NCBI RefSeq assembly: GCF_031845305.1 | Contig: NZ_JAVREH010000005.1 | Coordinates: 62,001 to 126,000 of the forward strand | Direction of reading: 5' to 3' | DNA from: Jatrophihabitans_A lederbergiae | GTDB lineage: Bacteria; Actinomycetota; Actinomycetes; Mycobacteriales; Jatrophihabitantaceae | DNA: 64,000 nucleotides | Shown here: positions 8,010-15,219 of the stretch, in pieces | Layout of the letters: every line of letters begins with the position of its first letter | How positions within the stretch are numbered: position 1 is the first letter of the stretch | The notes under the pieces: model-generated | The model's database searches: none | The model's input: only the letters and a program-made list of their open reading frames with translations | Told to the model about the DNA's origin: nothing | Program-made: the position numbers and the translations under genes

Positions 8010-9323
8010 TCAGTTCCCGGCGTTGGGGACGAGCACGGCCTCGGTCAGCAGCAGGCGTACCAGTTCCAACCCGTCCGTGGCGTCGAGGCCGGGCAGCGTC
8101 GAGGCGGTGACCGGCTCGGCGGCGAGCACAGCCTTGACGGCCGCTTCCTCGCCGGCCGGCAAGTCGACGCTCTGGTCCAGGAACCGCAGGGTGATCGTCC
8201 CACCGACACCGACCCGGACGGACGCACGCAGCCCCGGCCGCAGCACCAGTTCCGTCTCGGGCGTCAGGTTCGCCAGGGCCGCAAGCTGCGCCAGCGGCGA
8301 GATCGGACCGGGCCGGGTGGTTCGGCTGAGGTCGGCGTCGACGCGCTCGGCGACGGCACGCAGCAGGGCACCGTCCGCATCCTCGGCATAGCCACTCAGC
8401 GATCGGACCGCCGCGCCGAGGTGTTCGGCCAGCACCGCCGGGTTCGCGAGGTCCACCCCCATCGGCAGCGAACGCCGCAGCTCCGGCTCGGCGGCGGCCT
8501 CGGCCAGCAACTGCTGCGCGAGGGCGTGCCGGGTCACGGGGTGCACGCCCACCGTGAGGTGGATGGACAACTCGCCGAGCGCGGCGGCCGAATGCAGGAA
8601 CCCCCGCGGCAGGTACAGCGCGTCACCGGGCTCCAGCGTCACGTCGAGCAACGGCGGTTCCGCGGCACGCGCGGCGACCGCGGCCGATCGCTGCTCCCAC
8701 GTCTGGGCCGGCAGCGGATCGGTCAGAACCGGCTCGTGGATGACCCAGCGCTTGCGGCCGGCGACCTGCAGCAAGAACACGTCATGGGTGTCGTAGTGGG
8801 CGCTGAAACCCTGGTTCTGCGGCGGGGTGATGTAGGCGTTGATCTGCACCGGGTGCCCGACCTCGGCCGCCAGGGTGCTGCCGAACTCGACCAGCGGCGG
8901 CCAGGTACGGTGCAGACCCTGCAGCACCAGGGTGGCGCCGTCGGCCACCAGCCGGAGGACCTTGTCGTCGGCGACCTGGTCGCCGACGGTGGCGCCACTG
9001 CCACCCGATCGGGTGTAGGCGCTGGCCGGAATCACCTTGCCCTGCTTGGCCATTCGCAAGAAGGGGGTACGGAGGCCGCGGCGCGAGATGAGCTCGTCGA
9101 CCGCAGCCTCGCTGAGGAGGTCCGTGAAGTCGGCGCCTGTCTCAGCGGCGGGGCTGAACAGCGCCCTGCTGCTCCAGTACGAGCGCGCGAACTCGCCCCG
9201 GCTGATCGGCACGCAACGGGCAAGCGACCGGGCGTCGGCGCCAAGTGACCGGGTAGCGGCGGCGGCGCTCGACGGAACGGGGCCGGCCTTGCCGACCCCG
9301 TTCGCTGTCGGGCTACCGGTCAC
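8010..9323 (-). CDS. JmjC/cupin-4 family Fe(II)/2-oxoglutarate oxygenase (ribosomal-oxygenase-like)
   Basis: A 437-residue protein of the cupin-4/JmjC family that includes bacterial YcfD/RoxA and human MINA53/NO66. These enzymes hydroxylate Arg or His in ribosomal proteins with Fe(II), O2 and 2-oxoglutarate. The iron ligands are visible: HYD at 176-178 in FSAHYDTHDVFLLQ, and His244 in LPRGFLHSA. LQVAGRKRW follows the first motif as usual. The C-terminal ~150 residues fit the helical/winged-helix tail of this family. The GTG start overlaps the stop of the upstream repeat-peptide gene (GTGA), implying translational coupling. That coupling makes the repeat peptide the obvious candidate substrate, which is inference. 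Confidence 0.88.
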   Translation of the reverse strand: MTGSPTANGVGKAGPVPSSAAAATRSLGADARSLARCVPISRGEFARSYWSSRALFSPAAETGADFTDLLSEAAVDELISRRGLRTPFLRMAKQGKVIPASAYTRSGGSGATVGDQVADDKVLRLVADGATLVLQGLHRTWPPLVEFGSTLAAEVGHPVQINAYITPPQNQGFSAHYDTHDVFLLQVAGRKRWVIHEPVLTDPLPAQTWEQRSAAVAARAAEPPLLDVTLEPGDALYLPRGFLHSAAALGELSIHLTVGVHPVTRHALAQQLLAEAAAEPELRRSLPMGVDLANPAVLAEHLGAAVRSLSGYAEDADGALLRAVAERVDADLSRTTRPGPISPLAQLAALANLTPETELVLRPGLRASVRVGVGGTITLRFLDQSVDLPAGEEAAVKAVLAAEPVTASTLPGLDATDGLELVRLLLTEAVLVPNAGN

Positions 9324-9538
9324 GCGCGGCCGGCCACGCCACCATCAGCTCCCCGGTCAGCGCCGCCGTCCGCGCCACCATCGGCTCCGCCGTCCGCGCC
9401 ACCATCGGCTCCGCCGTCGGCACCGCCGTCGGTTCCACCGGTCGCGCCACCATCCGCGCCACCGTCGTGCACGCCCGGGGCACCGGCTGCACCGCCGTCG
9501 GCAACGCCTTCTGCACCGGTCTCGTCGGTTGCACTCAT
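9320..9538 (-). CDS. 72-residue Gly-Ala-Asp repeat peptide, candidate modified peptide
   Basis: A very short gene with excellent start signals: GAGGAG seven bases before an ATG. The peptide begins MSATDETGAEGVADGG and then consists mostly of Gly-Gly-Ala-Asp tetrads, with GGTDGG and DRGADGG variants. It ends GVAGRA. It has no Cys, Lys, Trp, Tyr or Phe and is strongly acidic. The stop codon overlaps the GTG start of the JmjC oxygenase (GTGA). A conserved start, coupling to a modifying enzyme and a regular array of Asp side chains suggest a precursor or substrate peptide for hydroxylation. Alternatively it is a metal-binding or spacer peptide. I do not recognise a named family. Confidence 0.75.
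   Translation of the reverse strand: MSATDETGAEGVADGGAAGAPGVHDGGADGGATGGTDGGADGGADGGADGGADGGADGGADRGADGGVAGRA
9365..9412 (-). repeat. 24-bp tandem repeat inside the Gly-Ala-Asp peptide gene
   Basis: Two identical 24-bp units (9365-9388 and 9389-9412) flanked by diverged copies. Each unit codes for two GGAD tetrads in frame, so copy number changes would lengthen or shorten the peptide without a frameshift. Confidence 0.8.
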
Positions 9539-9660
9539 ATGAGCTCCTCTGTCGCATGTTGGGACCGAACCCGGTGGGAACGGGCCACACCAGGGCCGCT
9601 TTCTGGCCCTTCTCCCACGCTAGCCGAGGTGGCACCAGGCTGCGAGAGAGCAGGTCCGGC

Positions 9661-10377
9661 TCATGCCCCGGACGGCCCGAAGCGCTCCACCCGGATGGAG
9701 CCGACCGGCATGCCGAGCTCCACCAGCTCCGAGCTCAGCGCCTCGGCGAAGGCCCCGGAGCCGCACACGAACGCGGTGGCGGCGGGTTCGATCAGTGGCT
9801 GCAGGTCCGCCGCCAGCAGCCGACCGGCTGGGCGCCCCGCACTCGCCGCCCTGCTGAGTGCGAGGACCGCCCCGGCATCGATCAGCTCGTCCGCATAAGG
9901 CAGATCTTCAAGCGTGCGGGCGGAGACAGCCAGTCGCAGCAGCTCCGACCGTCCGGTTGCACGCGCGTGCCGGAGCATCGCCACCAGCGGGACCACGCCG
10001 GTGCCACCGCCGATCCCGAGCGCCGGGCTCGTGCCGTCCCAGACGAACCAGCCGCCGATGGGCCCCCGTACCTCGAGCTCGTCGCCGACCTCGACCACAT
10101 CAGCCAGAAAGGACGACACCTCGCCGTTGTCGAGGCGCTCGACGAACAGCTCCAGCTCCGGATCGGACGGCGGTGAGGCGACGGAGTACGAGCGTGCGGC
10201 AGTATAGCCGTCCTCGGCGGTCAGCCGCAGTACGTAGTGCTGGCCGGCCCGGTGGTCGACCCGGTCCGGCACCCGCAGCCGCACCCGTACGGACCGCGGG
10301 CCGGGGTGAGCCACCACGGTGACCACCGCCGTCCGCCAGCCACCGGCCGGAGGCGTGCCCGGCCCGGGGTCAGTCAC
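9661..10377 (-). CDS. FAD/NAD(P)-dependent ferredoxin reductase-like protein
   Basis: A protein of about 238 residues with the ferredoxin-NADP reductase fold. The FAD-binding motif is ARSYSVAS and the nucleotide-binding segment is GIGGGTGVVPLVAMLRHA. A CGSG motif precedes the C-terminus, which ends VERFGPSGA. I chose the GTG at 10377, which overlaps the end of the upstream sulfite-oxidase-like gene by eight bases; an ATG at 10452 would give a longer, poorly conserved N-terminus. It probably passes electrons between NAD(P)H and the partner molybdoenzyme, as this pair often occurs together in actinobacteria. No iron-sulfur domain is attached. Confidence 0.85.
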   Translation of the reverse strand: MTDPGPGTPPAGGWRTAVVTVVAHPGPRSVRVRLRVPDRVDHRAGQHYVLRLTAEDGYTAARSYSVASPPSDPELELFVERLDNGEVSSFLADVVEVGDELEVRGPIGGWFVWDGTSPALGIGGGTGVVPLVAMLRHARATGRSELLRLAVSARTLEDLPYADELIDAGAVLALSRAASAGRPAGRLLAADLQPLIEPAATAFVCGSGAFAEALSSELVELGMPVGSIRVERFGPSGA

Positions 10378-10996
10378 CCTGGTAGCGCTGCTCGCGCCAG
10401 GGGTCACCGAGATCGTGATAGCCGTTGCGCTCCCAGAAGCCCCGGACGTCATGGTTGAGCAGGGTCAGCTTGGTGACCCACTTCGCGCTCTTCCAGAAGT
10501 ACAGGTGCGGCACCAGCAACCGCACCGGACCGCCATGCTCGGCCGACAGCGGCTTGCCCTCATGGGTCCACACCAGCCACGCCTTGCCACCGCGCACATC
10601 CGCCAGCGGCAGGTTGGTGGTGTAGCCGGTGGTCGAGGTGGCCAGCACATGGGTAGCCTCGGGCGACGGACCGGCCGCGTCCAGCAGCGAGTCGACGCTC
10701 ACGCCGCCGAAGCTCGTACCGAGCTTGGACCAGGTGGTCACGCAGTGAATGTCACCGTGGTACTCCGAGCCGGGCAGCTGACGAACCTCGTCCCAGGTCC
10801 ACGTCGTGGGGGTGTCCACCAGGCCGTTGACCGTCATGTCCCAGCGCTCCGGAACGAGCCGGGGCGTCACCTCGGCGGTCAGCACCGGCCAGTCGTCGCC
10901 CACGTCGTACTGGCCGGGTGGCAGCCGCGGGTCTCGTGCCGGGCGGCCGGCGTCGCGCGAGCCGCGCCCGGAAAAGCCCCGTGTGGATCCCGCCAT
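10370..10996 (-). CDS. sulfite oxidase-like molybdopterin oxidoreductase
   Basis: A 208-residue molybdenum-cofactor protein of the sulfite oxidase fold, without a heme or dimerisation domain. The molybdenum-coordinating cysteine is Cys85 in HCVTTWSK. The segment HGGPVRLLVPHLYFWKSAKW is characteristic of the YedY-like small members. There is no Tat signal, so it acts in the cytoplasm. AGGA lies about ten bases upstream of the ATG. It is translationally close-coupled to the flavin reductase, its likely electron partner. The substrate is not determined by sequence. Confidence 0.87.
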   Translation of the reverse strand: MAGSTRGFSGRGSRDAGRPARDPRLPPGQYDVGDDWPVLTAEVTPRLVPERWDMTVNGLVDTPTTWTWDEVRQLPGSEYHGDIHCVTTWSKLGTSFGGVSVDSLLDAAGPSPEATHVLATSTTGYTTNLPLADVRGGKAWLVWTHEGKPLSAEHGGPVRLLVPHLYFWKSAKWVTKLTLLNHDVRGFWERNGYHDLGDPWREQRYQGD

Positions 10997-11268
10997 CGGC
11001 TGTAGTCCTTTCCAGTGGGAACCAGCGCGCCTGTCCAGCTCAGCAGAGGTGCGGGGCGGGGCAGCGCCGCACCGCTCAACCTAGTCGCTGGACACCGCAG
11101 CACCAGCCCCCGGGAGCGGCCGCCGGCTGGCTACCCGGCTTCGGCGGCCCACCTAGGCGGCCGTGACGGCAAGCGGAATGATCAGGCCGAGGGCGTTGTG
11201 CGCGGACACGATCGGGTCGGACTGGCTGAAATTGACCTGCACCGTAGCTGCTGAGCGCCGGCAAGCCG

Positions 11269-12291
11269 TCAGTCCAGGACGTCGATCAGGACCTTGCCCA
11301 CGGCACCATTCTCGACGGCGGCGTGGGCTTGCGCCGCCTGCTCCAGCGGAAAGTGGTGCAGCGGCAGCCCGGCCTCGTCCCCGACCCGGATGGCGCCGTC
11401 GAGCACGGCCGCCTGGACATCCTCGAGCGCGCGTGCCTTTGCGGCGTCCGGCTCGGTGTAGACGAGCACGAACTGCCACCGCGCGTTGGGCACCATCAGG
11501 GTGCGAATGGGCAGGGTGATCTGGCCTCCACCGTCGTCGGCGTACATTGCCACCGCACCGTGCTGCCCGATCAGCTCGGCGTCGATGGCGGCATTCGCCG
11601 CCGGAGCGACCTCGACGATCGCGTCCACGCCGTGCGGCACGATCTTGCGAACCTCGGTGACCACGTCCTGCTGGCGGTAGTCGATGACGTTGTCCGCGCC
11701 CGCCGCCGCCGCGAGCTGGGCCTTCTGCGGGCTGCTGACCGTCGTGATCACCCGGGCGTCGGACCACCGCGCCAGTTGGATAGCCGCGTTGCCGACCGCT
11801 CCGGCGCCGCCGGCGACGAGAACCGTACGTCCGGACATCGAGCCGGGGCCGAGCCGCCGCGGAGCCTCTTCGCCGATGGTGAGGCAGCGGTGCGCGGTCA
11901 GGAACGGGATTCCCAGGCTGGCGCCGAGGTCGAAGGACGCCGAGTCGGGCAGCGTCACCACGTGCCGGGCCGGAACGACGGCCAGTTCCTGCGACGTCCC
12001 GTCCGGACGCTGCCAGGCCGCTTCCCAGATCCAGACCCGGAGGCCGGACAGCGCGGCCTCGACACCGGCGCCCACCGACTCCACGATCCCGGCGCCGTCC
12101 TGGCCCGGAACCTGCGGCGGATCGACCGGCTTTCCGCTGTCGCTCCCGCGGCGGGACTTCACGTCCGTCGGGTTCAGGCCGCTGCGGTGGATCCGGACCG
12201 CCACCTCACCCGGCCCGGGTTGCGGCTCTGGACGCTCGGTCAGCGTCAGGACGTCGGGATCACCAGTACGGCTATAGCTGATTGCACGCAT
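11269..12291 (-). CDS. zinc-independent MDR oxidoreductase (NADPH:quinone reductase-like)
   Basis: A 340-residue medium-chain dehydrogenase/reductase of the quinone oxidoreductase group. The N-terminal GroES-like domain has RIHRSGLNPTDVKSRRG and GQDGAGIVESVG. The Rossmann motif VAGGAGAVGNAAIQLA is in the middle. The zinc-binding Cys and His of classical alcohol dehydrogenases are absent, as expected for quinone or enone reductases. I chose ATG 12291 (MRAISYSRTGDPDVL) because the family starts there; GTCGAGGG is directly upstream. It stands alone, so no pathway can be assigned. Confidence 0.87.
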   Translation of the reverse strand: MRAISYSRTGDPDVLTLTERPEPQPGPGEVAVRIHRSGLNPTDVKSRRGSDSGKPVDPPQVPGQDGAGIVESVGAGVEAALSGLRVWIWEAAWQRPDGTSQELAVVPARHVVTLPDSASFDLGASLGIPFLTAHRCLTIGEEAPRRLGPGSMSGRTVLVAGGAGAVGNAAIQLARWSDARVITTVSSPQKAQLAAAAGADNVIDYRQQDVVTEVRKIVPHGVDAIVEVAPAANAAIDAELIGQHGAVAMYADDGGGQITLPIRTLMVPNARWQFVLVYTEPDAAKARALEDVQAAVLDGAIRVGDEAGLPLHHFPLEQAAQAHAAVENGAVGKVLIDVLD

Positions 12292-12395
12292 CCCTCGACG
12301 GTAGCCGCCGCAACCGATTGCCATCGGTCTGCCAGAACGTCACGAGGTCAGAAGCCGGCGTGGTGAGAACGTCGCGGGATCAGAAGCGGGCGCAC

Positions 12396-13658
12396 TCAGT
12401 GCCGTCGGCTGACATTGCGGACCGCTGGCCGCCGCCTGCCTGCCATCACCAGCCCACCGCCCACCAGCAGCAGCAACGCGCCGGCGCCCAGCGGGGGCCC
12501 GAGCGGGATGGCGCCGGTGTTCGCCAGCTCGGCCGATCCCACCGAGCCCTGTCGTACCGAGCCCTGTCCCACTAGACCCTGTCGCACGAAACTCTGTCCC
12601 ACGAAACCCTGTCCGGCGGTGATCCCGGTTCCGCCCACCGCCGAGTTGCCGCCTACGCCGCCACCGCGTCCGGTGCTCGAGGAGCGGCCTCCTGGCAAGC
12701 CGGAGGTGGCAGTGGCCGTACTGCTGTGAGAGGTACTGCTGCTAGGCGTGGTGCTCCTGGACGTAGTGGCGCTCACCGGCGTGGTGGGAGCCGTAGTGGC
12801 GCTCACCGGCGTGGTGGGAGCCGGGGTGCTGGTAACCGGAGGCGCCGTCGTGGCGGTCGGAGCCGTCGTGATCGGCACCGGCGCCGCAGTGGTCGGAGTC
12901 ACCACCGCATCGCACGCCGCGCTCGTGAACGTGTTGGTGTCCAGGGTGACCTGACCATTGCGAGCAAGCGCCCTGCCCTGGACGACGGTTCCGGTGGTGA
13001 CTGTTATCGAGGTCAGGGCCAGGATGGTGCCCTTGAAACTGGAGGCGGTCCCCAGGGTCGCAGAACTGCCGACCAGCCAGTACACGTGGCACGCCTGAGC
13101 GCCGTTGATCACGTTGACGGCACTGGCCGATGCGGTGATCAGCGTCGACGCCACTTGGACGATGAAGACCGAGTTCGGGTCTCCCTGTCCATCCAATGTC
13201 AGGGTGCCGCTCAGGGCGAGCGAACTGCTGGAGTTGTAGACGCCCGCGGTCAACGTGCGACCCACGAGGTCGCCGGCGACGCTGGCGGTGGGTGCCCGGC
13301 CGGCCGCGTCGTTGTAGGCGGTGACCAGATCGGATTGCGCCTGGGCCGCTACCGCGTCGGCGGCGTGCGTGGTACCGGCGGCCACGCCCGGTGGAAATCC
13401 CGAGATGGCGGTTCCGGGGCTCACGCCCAGGTCTCCACTGAGGCGGGTGGGGCCGGTGTTGGTCACGGCCTGACCGCCGAGGACGGAGTAGGTGGCCGAG
13501 GTGCCCAATCCCACGGGCGCCGCCGCAGCGTCGGCGCGCCCCGCCGAGGCGAGTCCGCCGGCCAGCAGGGCGCCGACGGCGGCGACAACGCCGACCATCG
13601 CCGGAACTCGGGTTCGGTGGCCGGTGGAACAGAAGCTGGAAGAAACCGTGGCACTCAT
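12396..13658 (-). CDS. ice-binding-like (DUF3494) secreted protein with LAxTG-type sorting signal
   Basis: A 420-residue wall protein. A signal peptide occupies about residues 1-45, ending in ADA. The DUF3494 ice-binding-like beta-helical domain follows, recognisable from LGTSATYSVLGGQAVTN, GDLGVSPG, DLVTAYNDAAGR and GTLTLDGQGDPNSVFIVQ. A long Thr/Pro/Ala/Ser-rich linker and five Gln/Gly pentapeptide repeats come next. The C-terminus has LANTG at about 378-382, a hydrophobic segment and an RRRP tail, the layout of a class E sortase substrate. GGGGGAGG precedes the chosen ATG. The fold is known from antifreeze and adhesion proteins; which applies here is open. Confidence 0.88.
   Translation of the reverse strand: MSATVSSSFCSTGHRTRVPAMVGVVAAVGALLAGGLASAGRADAAAAPVGLGTSATYSVLGGQAVTNTGPTRLSGDLGVSPGTAISGFPPGVAAGTTHAADAVAAQAQSDLVTAYNDAAGRAPTASVAGDLVGRTLTAGVYNSSSSLALSGTLTLDGQGDPNSVFIVQVASTLITASASAVNVINGAQACHVYWLVGSSATLGTASSFKGTILALTSITVTTGTVVQGRALARNGQVTLDTNTFTSAACDAVVTPTTAAPVPITTAPTATTAPPVTSTPAPTTPVSATTAPTTPVSATTSRSTTPSSSTSHSSTATATSGLPGGRSSSTGRGGGVGGNSAVGGTGITAGQGFVGQSFVRQGLVGQGSVRQGSVGSAELANTGAIPLGPPLGAGALLLLVGGGLVMAGRRRPAVRNVSRRH
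12541..12615 (-). repeat. five 15-bp tandem units in the ice-binding-like gene
   Basis: Five imperfect 15-bp units starting at 12541, 12556, 12571, 12586 and 12601, each close to ACCGAGCCCTGTCCC on the plus strand. They code for a pentapeptide of the type V-G/R-Q-G/S-L/F/S just before the sorting signal. Confidence 0.85.
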
Positions 13659-13848
13659 ACTGCTGCCTCCCCCGTAAAACGGGATCACCGCGCCGATGCG
13701 CCGCCCAATAGCGGATTGTCATTGACTGGTTACTCTCTGTAGAGTAAGCGCAACAGCACTTCCGGACGAACTGGTTGAGAAACTGGCATCCGCAATGCCC
13801 GCAAGAGTCGCAAATCGGGCGGCACCTCTCACCGAACCAGACCGACCA

Positions 13849-14049
13849 TCAGGCGCCCGTGCCGGCTACCCCTGCCTCTTCTTCTGCCGACTCGTTCTGC
13901 CAATACACGATCATGTTGGCGTTGTAGAAGGCGAGCAGCGGAATCGCGTCGCCGCCCCGCACCCTGAACGGCCGCTCGCGGTCGGGCATCGTCCGCCGCA
14001 ACGCGGCCAGCACCAGCGGCCCCGAGCCGAACGAGATGACCGTCGCGTT
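13849..14049 (-). pseudogene. C-terminal remnant of an APC-family amino acid permease
   Basis: About 66 residues in frame to a stop. They read SFGSGPLVLAALRRTMP, then DRERPFRV, then AFYNANMIVYW, which matches the conserved C-terminal end of APC amino acid permeases (LRR.LPD..RPFR....A..AF..AN.I.YW). Upstream the frame runs into unrelated, non-permease sequence under the deaminase gene, so at least 400 residues are missing. The remnant is probably the edge of a deletion or of an insertion that brought in the deaminase-like gene. It is unlikely to be expressed. Confidence 0.65.
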
Positions 14050-14097
14050 GGAGGTTTTGCACCATCCCGCACTCGGCGGCCGTGTCAGCATTGGCCC

Positions 14098-14553
14098 ATG
14101 GCCACCACCACACCCAGCACCCGACCTTCCGAACCCTCCCTGAACGCAACGGTTGACGCTTGTCGTGAGCTGATTGCCGCTCGCTTCCCCGGGGCATCGG
14201 ACCGAGGGGCGGCTGCGATGCTGCTGGCAGACGGCACGGTGCTCACCGGCACCGCCCCGGACGCGACGAACCCCAGCGTGGAGGTGTGCCACGAAACGGG
14301 GCCTTATTGCGAGGCGTTCCGCCTCTCTCAACCGGTCGTGGCGTCCGTCTGCCTTCACCGCAGCCCCGACGGTGCGCACCGCGTGCTCAGCCCTTGTGGA
14401 GTCTGCCGGGAGCGGCTCGCTGTCTATGGCGCGGACGTTCTCGTCGCCGTACCTGCGCCAGCCGCGGTCGACAAGGTCCGGTGGATCACGTTGCGCGAAG
14501 CCCTTCCGCACTACTGGATGCTGGCGTTCCCGGAAGAGTTGCACGGATGGTGA
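14098..14553 (+). CDS. cytidine/blasticidin-S deaminase-like protein
   Basis: A 151-residue single-domain member of the cytidine deaminase-like superfamily. The zinc site is formed by Cys71-Glu72 (PYCEAF), which replaces the usual CAE/HAE element, and by PCGVC at 99-103. The order, spacing and length fit the small CDA/blasticidin-S deaminase branch. The Glu needed for proton transfer is present. The ATG has only a weak ribosome site; an upstream in-frame extension is possible but does not look conserved. It lies directly beside the permease remnant, which suggests recent rearrangement. The substrate may be a cytosine-containing nucleoside or an antibiotic; the sequence does not decide. Confidence 0.75.
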   Translation: MATTTPSTRPSEPSLNATVDACRELIAARFPGASDRGAAAMLLADGTVLTGTAPDATNPSVEVCHETGPYCEAFRLSQPVVASVCLHRSPDGAHRVLSPCGVCRERLAVYGADVLVAVPAPAAVDKVRWITLREALPHYWMLAFPEELHGW

Positions 14554-14604
14554 TCTAGGCACGTCGCGCGCCCGACGACACCGACCACCGGCCCCACTTC
14601 ACTC

Positions 14605-14637
14605 TTGACAACACCATTGTCACAAGACATCTTGTGA
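14605..14637 (+). promoter_or_regulatory. promoter and palindromic operator of the ArsR/MFS pair
   Basis: TTGACA at 14605-14610 is a consensus -35 element. A perfect inverted repeat TCACAAG-ACAT-CTTGTGA (14620-14637) covers the expected -10 and start region and ends three bases before the GTG of the ArsR gene. This fits autorepression by the ArsR protein, and the short distance suggests a leaderless or nearly leaderless mRNA. Confidence 0.7.
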
Positions 14638-14640
14638 GAT

Positions 14641-15219
14641 GTGAAAGACACGCGCGATCTAACCGGCAGTCCGGAGGCGATGCATGCGCTCGCTCATCCG
14701 GTCAGGCTGGCTCTGCTCGATCTGCTGGGCCGCGACGGAGCATTGACCGCGACTCAGGCCGCCGAGCTGCTGGGCCAGCTGCCGGGCAACGTCTCCTGGC
14801 ATCTACGAGTCCTGGCGCGCCACGGCTTCGTAGCGGAAACGGGAGAACGGCGCGGCCGCCGACGGCCCTGGGCGCTGACAGCGGCAGGCCAGCGGTTCGA
14901 CACCGACCCCGTGTCGGAGGAGGAGCGGCTGGCCGCTGACGCGCTGCTGCGCACGGTCGTCGAACGTAGCTTCGGGCAGCTTCGGGCCTGGCTGGCCAGC
15001 CGCTACCTCGCCGACGAGCAGTGGCGGCGAGCAGCCGCGCTGAGCGACTGGACGCTGTACCTGACACCGGAAGAGGCAGAGCAGCTGCGCAAGCAGATCT
15101 ATGACCTCCTCGAAGCGTTCGGAGACCGCCGCACTGACCCGACACGGCGACCACCGGGAGCGCGCCCGGTGAAGGCCTTCGTGGCTATACATCCTCAGCA
15201 GCTGACGCGCCTGCCATGA
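14641..15219 (+). CDS. ArsR-family winged-helix transcriptional regulator
   Basis: A 192-residue regulator. The N-terminal ~95 residues form a winged helix of the ArsR type: ALAHPVRLALLDLLGRDGALTATQAAELLG, then NVSWHLRVLARHGFV as recognition helix and GRRRPWALT as the wing. I see no Cys pair for metal binding, so it probably responds to an organic ligand or another signal through its C-terminal helical part. The GTG start sits three bases after a palindrome that is probably its own operator. Its stop overlaps the start of the MFS gene (ATGA), so the two form an operon in which the regulator likely controls the exporter. Confidence 0.88.
   Translation: MKDTRDLTGSPEAMHALAHPVRLALLDLLGRDGALTATQAAELLGQLPGNVSWHLRVLARHGFVAETGERRGRRRPWALTAAGQRFDTDPVSEEERLAADALLRTVVERSFGQLRAWLASRYLADEQWRRAAALSDWTLYLTPEEAEQLRKQIYDLLEAFGDRRTDPTRRPPGARPVKAFVAIHPQQLTRLP

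Noticed and set aside
7072..8391. Plus-strand 439-codon frame over the Suc/Fer and oxygenase genes
   Set aside because: It is Arg/Pro/Ser-rich and opposes two genes with clear cysteine and iron-ligand motifs.
11153..11767. Minus-strand open frame of 204 codons downstream of and within the quinone reductase gene
   Set aside because: It overlaps the reductase in another frame and has Arg/Gly-rich shadow composition; the 270-base gap to the sulfite-oxidase-like gene shows no gene.
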